Source: DATKQJ01 sp035534295
GTDB taxonomy: Bacteria; Chloroflexota; Dormibacteria; Dormibacterales; Dormibacteraceae
Direction of reading: 5' to 3'
Length of the DNA: 64,000 nucleotides
NCBI GenBank assembly: GCA_035534295.1
Contig: DATLSE010000022.1
Coordinates: forward strand, 1 to 64,000
The translations under genes and the position numbers were made by a program. The notes beneath the pieces were generated by a model. That model was given only the letters and a program-made list of their open reading frames with translations, had not been told where the DNA came from and did not search any database. Every line of letters starts with the position of its first letter. Within the stretch, counting starts at the first letter, position 1. Positions 58,974 to 64,000 of the stretch are shown in pieces.

Positions 58974-59969
58974 ATGTCGCACGAACCCATGGATCGCAAC
59001 CTCGCGCTCGAGTTGCTGCGGGTAACCGAGGCCGCCGCCCTGGCCGCCGCGCCGCTGCAGGGTCGCGGCCAGAAGGAGGCGGCTGATCAACGCGCCGTCG
59101 ACGCCATGCGGCGGGCGCTGGCCTCGGTCGACATGAACGGCACCGTGGTCATCGGCGAGGGGGAGAAGGACCAGGCTCCGATGCTCTACTTCGGCGAGCG
59201 GGTGGGAAATGGCATGGAACCCGAGGTCGACGTCGCCGTCGACCCCATCGACGGCACGCGGCCGGTGGCCAACGGCATGCCCGGCGCCCTGGCGGTCGTC
59301 GCCCTGGCCGAGCGCGGCACCATGTTCACCACTCACGTCCATTACATGGAGAAGCTGGTCGTCGGCCGGCGGGCACGCGGGGTGATCGACATCGAGATGC
59401 CGGTGGAGTGGAACCTGCGCCGCATCGCCAAGGCCGAGGGTCTGCCGACGCGCGATCTGACCGTGGTCATCCTCGACCGCGAATACAACCAGCACGTGGT
59501 GGACCAGGTTCGTGACGTGGGGGCCCGAATCCGACTGATCAGCGACGGCGACGTCGCCGGGGCGATCATGGCCGCCCTCGAGACCAAGACCGGCATGCAC
59601 GCCCTGATCGGTCAGGGGGGCGCCACCGAGGGAGTGATCGCCGCCTGCGCGGTGAAGGCGTTGCAGGGCGACATGCAGGGCCGCCTGCGTCTTCGCGACG
59701 ACAGCGAGCGAGCCATCGCGGTCACGGAGGGCTACCGAGAAGGCCAGGTCCTTGGCATCGACGATCTGTGCGGAGGGCACAATATTTTCTTCGCCGCGAC
59801 CGGCATCACCGGGGGCGACCTCTTAGAGGGGGTTCGCTACGAAGACTTCTACGCATTCACCGACTCAATGGTGCTGCGGTCGGCCACCGGCACGATGCGA
59901 TACGTCAGCGCCTACCACGAGATGACCAAGCTCCGGCAGAAAGGCCTGGCGAGCGAGGTCCAGGACTGA
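58974..59969 (+). CDS. glpX: class II fructose-1,6-bisphosphatase (GlpX)
   Basis: 331 residues, the normal length. NLALELLRVTEAAALAA is the family N-terminus. Metal/phosphate sites GEGEKDQAPMLYFGE and DVAVDPIDGTRPVANGMPG follow, with GQGGATEGV and the C-terminal ATGITGGDLLEGV. Hydrolyses fructose-1,6-bisphosphate in gluconeogenesis; lineages of this type often double as sedoheptulose bisphosphatase. ATG 58974 is preferred because GAGG lies 9 nt upstream; ATG 58959 and 58989 are alternatives. Confidence 0.95.
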   Translation: MSHEPMDRNLALELLRVTEAAALAAAPLQGRGQKEAADQRAVDAMRRALASVDMNGTVVIGEGEKDQAPMLYFGERVGNGMEPEVDVAVDPIDGTRPVANGMPGALAVVALAERGTMFTTHVHYMEKLVVGRRARGVIDIEMPVEWNLRRIAKAEGLPTRDLTVVILDREYNQHVVDQVRDVGARIRLISDGDVAGAIMAALETKTGMHALIGQGGATEGVIAACAVKALQGDMQGRLRLRDDSERAIAVTEGYREGQVLGIDDLCGGHNIFFAATGITGGDLLEGVRYEDFYAFTDSMVLRSATGTMRYVSAYHEMTKLRQKGLASEVQD

Positions 59970-59985
59970 GCCCGGGCGGGCTCAG
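59966..59985 (+). terminator. terminator hairpin overlapping the glpX stop
   Basis: CTGAGCCC (59966-59973), loop GGGC, GGGCTCAG (59978-59985): a perfect 8-bp stem that includes the TGA. Confidence 0.55.
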
Positions 59986-60043
59986 CGATCGGAGCCCCGC
60001 CCCCGGGGGAGGGAAAAAGAGGTAACTTTGGTCCCCGATCCCC

Positions 60044-60445
60044 ATGCCCCTGGACCTCGCGCGCGGACGACTCCTGCTCTTCGGCCTGCCCCGGCGGTCG
60101 AAGCTGGCCTACTGCCTGGTTCGAGATGCCAGGGTACCGGCGGCACCCAAACTGGCACTCGGTGCGGCCTTCGGGGTCATCGTGAGTCCGCTCGATCTTC
60201 CGGGCTGGATTCCCGTGCTCGGGCAGCTCGACATGCTGGGTCTGGGGGTGTTGGCGCTGAGCGCGTTCGTCCGTTCCTGCCCCAACGAGCTCGTCGCCGA
60301 GCACGCGGCGGCGCTTAAGGAGGGGACCAGCATCTACGATCGGGACCGGTCCCGGATGGTCGTGTCGGTCGGGGTGGGAACGAGGCGGTTTATAGGCAGG
60401 GTGGGAAGGCGCCGTACGATCGATCAGCGGCGTATTGGAGGATGA
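60044..60445 (+). CDS. DUF1232 family membrane protein
   Basis: 133 residues. The DUF1232 core (AAPKLALGAAFGVIVSPLDL, PGWIPVLGQLDMLGLGVLAL) has two hydrophobic helices with a conserved SPxDLxP turn between. The tail is basic. Function of the family is unknown. ATG start without an obvious RBS. It overlaps the region just upstream of rplI, so rplI may be co-transcribed. Confidence 0.8.
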   Translation: MPLDLARGRLLLFGLPRRSKLAYCLVRDARVPAAPKLALGAAFGVIVSPLDLPGWIPVLGQLDMLGLGVLALSAFVRSCPNELVAEHAAALKEGTSIYDRDRSRMVVSVGVGTRRFIGRVGRRRTIDQRRIGG

Positions 60446-60452
60446 CGCGGTT

Positions 60453-60902
60453 TTGAAAGTTATGTTGACCGAGAACGTCGATAACGTGGGCCTGGCCGGA
60501 GACATCAAAGAGGTCACCGGCGGATTTGGGCGCAACTATCTGATTCCCCGGGGCCTGGCCCGCATCGCCGGGCGGGGGGCCGAGGATGAGGCCCGCCGGC
60601 TTAAGGAAGCCGCGGCCAAGAAGGAGAATCGGGCGCGCGAGGAGGCTCGCGAGCAGGCTGAGGAGATCGGCAACAAGACGGTGGTGGTGCGCCTGCGCAT
60701 GGGTGCCGACGGCAAGGCGTTTGGGGCCGTCACGAGCGAGGACATCGCGGTCGCCCTCAAGGCTCAGCATCAGGTCGAGATCGACCGCCGCCGGATCGAC
60801 CTGGCCGACCCCATCAAGCAGCTGGGAGAGCACCAGGTAGCCCTGCGTCTGCACCGCGACGTGGTGGCTCAAATCAACCTGATCGTCACCCAGGATCGGT
60901 AG
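60453..60902 (+). CDS. rplI: ribosomal protein bL9
   Basis: 149 residues. TTG 60453 gives KVMLTENVDNVGLAGDIKEV and GGFGRNYLIPRGLA, the bL9 N-terminal signature that binds 23S rRNA. A long Lys/Glu/Ala-rich helix and C-terminal domain follow. GGAGG lies 11 nt upstream; a TTG at 60435 would give an atypical N-terminus. The stop abuts the dnaB ATG, the usual rplI-dnaB order. Confidence 0.95.
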   Translation: MKVMLTENVDNVGLAGDIKEVTGGFGRNYLIPRGLARIAGRGAEDEARRLKEAAAKKENRAREEAREQAEEIGNKTVVVRLRMGADGKAFGAVTSEDIAVALKAQHQVEIDRRRIDLADPIKQLGEHQVALRLHRDVVAQINLIVTQDR

Positions 60903-62780
60903 ATGGCGTCGCTGCCCCTGACCGGCAGGGGCGAGGTGCGGGTGCCTCCGCACGACCTGGAGGCCGAGGCATCGGTCCTGGGAGCGATTCTGCTCGACCC
61001 GACCGCCATCACCCGCGTGCTCGACGCTCTCGGCAGCGACGATTTCTATCGCGAGAACAACGCTGAGGTGTACCGCGCCGCGGTCGAGCTCTTCCGCGAG
61101 GGAGAGCCGATCGACAGCATCACCCTGGCCGCGCAGCTGGAGAAGCAGGGCGTCCTGGAACGGGTCGGCGGGCGGGCTCAGCTCGCCCTGCTGCAGGAGG
61201 CGGTCCCGACCGCCGCCAACGTCGAGCACTATGCCCGCATCGTCAAGGCCCGGGCCCAGAAGCGTCGCCTCATCGCCGCCGGTGGTCAGGTCACCGGCTT
61301 CGGATACGACGATGCCCTGGACGCCGACGAGGCCGTGAACCAGGCCCAGGCCACCGTCTACGCGGTCTCGGACGACCGGACGGGGAGCGATCTGGCCCGG
61401 CTCTACGACCTTCTAAAGCCGGCCATGGACCGGATCGACGCTCAGATGGCCTCGGGTGGCGGCGTGGTCGGGATTCCCACCGGATTCGGCGACCTCGATC
61501 GCATGATGAGCGGTCTTAAGCCCTCTGATCTGGTCATAGTCGCCGGGCGCCCGAGCATGGGGAAGACGAGCTGGGTGCTGAATGTCGCCCTGCACGCGGC
61601 GGTGAATGAACACCGCTCGGTGGCCATCTTCAGCCTTGAGATGTCGAAGGAGCAGCTGGTTGAGCGCATGCTCTGCGAGCAGGCCCGCATCGACGCTCAG
61701 CGGCTCCATCAGGGCACCCTCAGTGACACCGAGTACGATCGCTTGGCCCGGGCCTTGGGGCCGCTGGGGGACGCTCCCATCTTCATCGACGATTCGCCCA
61801 CACTGGACGACCTGACCCTGCGACTCAAGGCTCGCCAGGTCAAGAGCAGGGAGAACGTGGATCTCATCATCGTGGACTACCTGCAGCTCATGCACGGCCG
61901 CTCCCGGGGAGACGAGTCGAATCGGGTACAGGAGGTCTCGGCCATCTCCCGGGGGCTCAAGACGATCGCGCGCGAGCTCAAGATACCGGTCATCGCCATC
62001 TCCCAGCTCTCCCGTGGTCCGGAGTCGAGGCCGGACAAGCGACCTCTGCTCAGCGACCTGCGAGAGTCCGGATGTCTCGCCGCCGAGAGCCTGGTCTACC
62101 TGCCCGAGGAGGGCCGATACAGGCCCATCGCCGAGCTTGCCGGGCACTGCGGTTACCAGGTTCTGGCTCTGAACCAGAGTTCGAGGCGCCTTGAGCCGGA
62201 GGTTGTGAGCCGCGCCTTCTCGACCGGCCGCAGGCCTGTGTTCAGCCTCACAACCAGCTCTGGCCGCCGCATCAGGGCCACCGCCAACCACCGATTTCTG
62301 CTGCCTGACGGATGGCGTCGCCTGGACGCCATCCAGCCCGGCGAGCGGGTCGCCGTCGCCGAGCCCGCCCGGCTTAACCCGCCCTTGCGCGTGCTGGCCG
62401 CGGTGGGCGGCGGATCGGCCCCGGTCCCGAGCGGACAGCCAGGCACCTCGCCGGGCTGGGGATGGGAGACCGTGGCGGCCATCCAGGTTGGAGGCGAGGA
62501 GGAGGTGTTCGACCTGACGGTCGACCGCCTGCACAATTTTCTCGCCCAGGGCCTGGTGGTGCACAACAGCATCGAGCAGGACGCCGACCTGGTCATGTTC
62601 CTCTATCGCGACGACTACTACAACCGCGAGAAATCGGAGAAGCCGGGCATCGCCGAGGTGATCGTGGCCAAGCACCGCAACGGACCGACCGGCATCGTCG
62701 AGCTCATGTTCCGAAAGGAGCTGACCCGCTTTGAGAACCTTGATCGCCGGCGCTCGGGTGCCGACGGCGGCAACGCCTAG
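60903..62780 (+). CDS. dnaB: replicative DNA helicase DnaB, interrupted by an intein
   Basis: 625 residues as translated, 460 after removal of the intein. N-terminal domain begins VRVPPHDLEAEASVLGAIL; the RecA-like core has GRPSMGKTSWVLNVALHAA (Walker A), VDLIIVDYLQLM (Walker B) and the arginine-finger region. The protein is broken after LLSDLRESG and resumes SIEQDADLVMFLYRDDYY, the conserved helicase motif 4. Unwinds the replication fork as a hexamer. ATG immediately follows the rplI stop. Confidence 0.96.
   Translation: MASLPLTGRGEVRVPPHDLEAEASVLGAILLDPTAITRVLDALGSDDFYRENNAEVYRAAVELFREGEPIDSITLAAQLEKQGVLERVGGRAQLALLQEAVPTAANVEHYARIVKARAQKRRLIAAGGQVTGFGYDDALDADEAVNQAQATVYAVSDDRTGSDLARLYDLLKPAMDRIDAQMASGGGVVGIPTGFGDLDRMMSGLKPSDLVIVAGRPSMGKTSWVLNVALHAAVNEHRSVAIFSLEMSKEQLVERMLCEQARIDAQRLHQGTLSDTEYDRLARALGPLGDAPIFIDDSPTLDDLTLRLKARQVKSRENVDLIIVDYLQLMHGRSRGDESNRVQEVSAISRGLKTIARELKIPVIAISQLSRGPESRPDKRPLLSDLRESGCLAAESLVYLPEEGRYRPIAELAGHCGYQVLALNQSSRRLEPEVVSRAFSTGRRPVFSLTTSSGRRIRATANHRFLLPDGWRRLDAIQPGERVAVAEPARLNPPLRVLAAVGGGSAPVPSGQPGTSPGWGWETVAAIQVGGEEEVFDLTVDRLHNFLAQGLVVHNSIEQDADLVMFLYRDDYYNREKSEKPGIAEVIVAKHRNGPTGIVELMFRKELTRFENLDRRRSGADGGNA
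62073..62567 (+). other. DnaB mini-intein (165 residues, no endonuclease)
   Basis: Protein residues 391-555 of the DnaB precursor. The N-terminal splice residue is Cys in block A (CLAAESLVYLPEEG); block B is RRIRATANHRFLLPDG with the His. Block F is EVFDLTVDRLHNFLAQG, and block G ends VVHN followed by Ser as +1 extein residue. All splicing residues are present, so it should be active. About 165 residues is near the minimum Hint fold, and no DOD/LAGLIDADG motif occurs, so the homing nuclease is gone. Confidence 0.93.
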
Positions 62781-62873
62781 GCCGATGCGAAGAGCACGAA
62801 TCGGTTTAAAGTGCCGGCTGGCGCTTACGCCATGGCATCCCGTCCGGGCAGTCGGCGGTGGAGGTTACCTGCA

Positions 62874-64000
62874 ATGGTCGTGATCATCGTCGGCGGCCAA
62901 TGGGGCGACGAGGGGAAGGGCAAGATCATCGATCTGCTCGCCCAGCGGGCGCACATGGTGATCCGCGCCCAGGGTGGAAACAACGCCGGCCACACCGTGG
63001 TCACCGACGATGGCGAGTTCAAGTTTCAGCTCATCCCGAGCGGCATCCTCTACCCGCATGTGCGCTGCATCATCGGCCACGGGGTGGTGGCTGATCCCCG
63101 GGTCCTGATCAAGGAGATCGAGCAGCTGCAGGACCGGGGGATGGAGCCGTCCAATCTCAGCATCAGCGAGCGGGCGCACATGGTGATGAGTTACCACCCC
63201 GTATTCGACCAGCTGGAGGAGGCGTCGCGTGGTGACGACCGGCTGGGGACGACATGGCGTGGTATCGGCCCTGCCTACTCGGACAAGATTCGGCGCATCG
63301 GCTTCCGCATCGGGGACCTGCAGAAAGAGGCGTTCATGCGCAAGAAGCTCGCCTTCGTCGTGGGGCAGATCAAGAACCCGATCTTGACCGACCTTTACCG
63401 CGAGGCCGCGATGGATTGGGAGCGGATGCTGGAGGAGTACCTGGGCTACGCTCGGATCCTCGATCCCTATATCCAGGACGCCTTCCCCCTGGTCCAGGCC
63501 GCCCTTCAGCAGGGTGACCACATCCTGCTCGAGGGAGCCCAGGCGACCATGCTCGACCTCGACTACGGAACCTATCCCTACGTGACCAGCTCCAACCCGA
63601 CCGCGGGTGGCGCGGTGACCGGATCCGGAGTCCCGCCGACGCGCGTCGACCTCACCATCGGGGTATTCAAGGCCTACACCACGCGGGTCGGATACGGACC
63701 CTTCCCGACCGAACTCCTGGACGCCACCGGTGACGCCATTGCCGAACGCGGCCGCGAGGTGGGCACGGTGACCGGACGAGCGCGGCGGGTGGGGTGGTTC
63801 GACGGGCCGGTGGCGCGCTACGCGGTCGGGGTCAACGGCGTGGGTTCGATCGCACTCACCAAGCTCGACATCCTGGACGAATTGCAGGAGATCAAGATCT
63901 GCTCCGCGTACGAGTTCCGCGGGGTGCGCCACCTTCATCCGATGGCCAACATCTCGCACCTCAAGCATTGCCAGCCGGTCTACGAAACGCTCCCCGGCTG
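62874..64000 (+). CDS. purA: adenylosuccinate synthetase (3' end outside the window)
   Basis: The first 375 residues of about 430. GTP loop GGQWGDEGKGKI, IMP site NNAGHTVV, GTTWRGIGPAYSDK, EGAQATMLDLDYGTYPYVTSS and GYGPFPTEL are all in place. Catalyses the GTP-dependent first step from IMP to AMP. ATG 62874 with GGAGG nine bases upstream. It runs off the right edge without a stop, so the C-terminus cannot be judged. Follows dnaB at 93 bases. Confidence 0.96.
   Translation, partial: MVVIIVGGQWGDEGKGKIIDLLAQRAHMVIRAQGGNNAGHTVVTDDGEFKFQLIPSGILYPHVRCIIGHGVVADPRVLIKEIEQLQDRGMEPSNLSISERAHMVMSYHPVFDQLEEASRGDDRLGTTWRGIGPAYSDKIRRIGFRIGDLQKEAFMRKKLAFVVGQIKNPILTDLYREAAMDWERMLEEYLGYARILDPYIQDAFPLVQAALQQGDHILLEGAQATMLDLDYGTYPYVTSSNPTAGGAVTGSGVPPTRVDLTIGVFKAYTTRVGYGPFPTELLDATGDAIAERGREVGTVTGRARRVGWFDGPVARYAVGVNGVGSIALTKLDILDELQEIKICSAYEFRGVRHLHPMANISHLKHCQPVYETLPG

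Noticed and set aside
63240..63290. Trp in the purA GTTWRGIGPAY motif
   Set aside because: This position varies among PurA proteins (Gly, Lys) while the flanking catalytic residues are kept.
1..64000. CRISPR array or rRNA genes
   Set aside because: No regularly spaced repeats and no rRNA-like sequence were seen.

Overview
The window is a GC-rich bacterial chromosome segment with tightly packed, often overlapping genes. GTG and TTG starts are common, and several hairpins between genes look like terminators. Tat substrates of the DUF1800/DUF1501 type, Tad-pilus TadE/TadG-like proteins, an F420-type LLM oxidoreductase, a DnaB mini-intein and a Hanks-type kinase with extra domains suggest a deep-branching terrestrial lineage such as Chloroflexota or Dormibacterota. 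That assignment is an inference from gene content; the window has no rRNA or single marker that fixes it.

Layout. 0.1-2.0 kb: an alpha/beta hydrolase, then a decayed IS110-type transposase abutting a 5'-truncated zinc-finger gene. 2.2-23.5 kb: a catabolic island with a complete branched-chain-amino-acid-type ABC importer (LivHMGF plus lipoprotein) surrounded by an enolase-superfamily enzyme, two zinc alcohol dehydrogenases, a Gfo/Idh/MocA oxidoreductase, an alpha/beta hydrolase with Thr at the nucleophile position, an LLM oxidoreductase, an M24 peptidase homologue, a D-2-hydroxyacid dehydrogenase, an ACMSD-type amidohydrolase, a DRE-TIM lyase/synthase, a haloacid dehalogenase-type HAD, an SDR, a HisD paralogue, OsmC and an MFS exporter. 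The substrate is unknown.

23.5-25.2 kb: a cold-shock protein divergent from a DEAD-box helicase. 25.4-29.8 kb: DUF1800, DUF1501, a 76-residue membrane protein, ApbE and a ferric-reductase-like membrane protein, which reads as an extracytoplasmic flavin/redox locus. 29.8-35.4 kb: TadG-like and two TadE-like genes, tRNA-Leu(CAG), and an 829-residue Ser/Thr kinase that continues into a Cys/His zinc-binding block, a winged helix and an apparently dead AAA ATPase domain. 35.5-37.6 kb: a PHP phosphoesterase, tRNA-Arg(TCG), tRNA-Leu(GAG), and the relic of a serine recombinase next to that tRNA.

37.6-42.6 kb: a DHA2-type drug exporter with MarR regulator, an M29 aminopeptidase, an Smr protein and an ornithine-cyclodeaminase-like enzyme. 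42.6-48.0 kb: a threonine/aspartate-family operon hom-thrC-thrB-lysC followed by a YchF-like GTPase. 48.0-53.4 kb: membrane proteins, a promoter with an operator-like palindrome leading into a possible structured RNA, a DUF4446 protein, an ArsA/Get3-type ATPase and an M50 site-2 protease. 53.4-64 kb: lon, ROK sugar kinase, CCA-adding enzyme, bactofilin, glpX, DUF1232, rplI, intein-containing dnaB, and purA cut by the window edge.

The most unusual items are the kinase/zinc/winged-helix/pseudo-ATPase fusion beside Tad genes, the candidate structured RNA at about 50.3-50.43 kb, three genes whose coding similarity or RBS points to AUN starts, and the catabolic island with no recognisable substrate.
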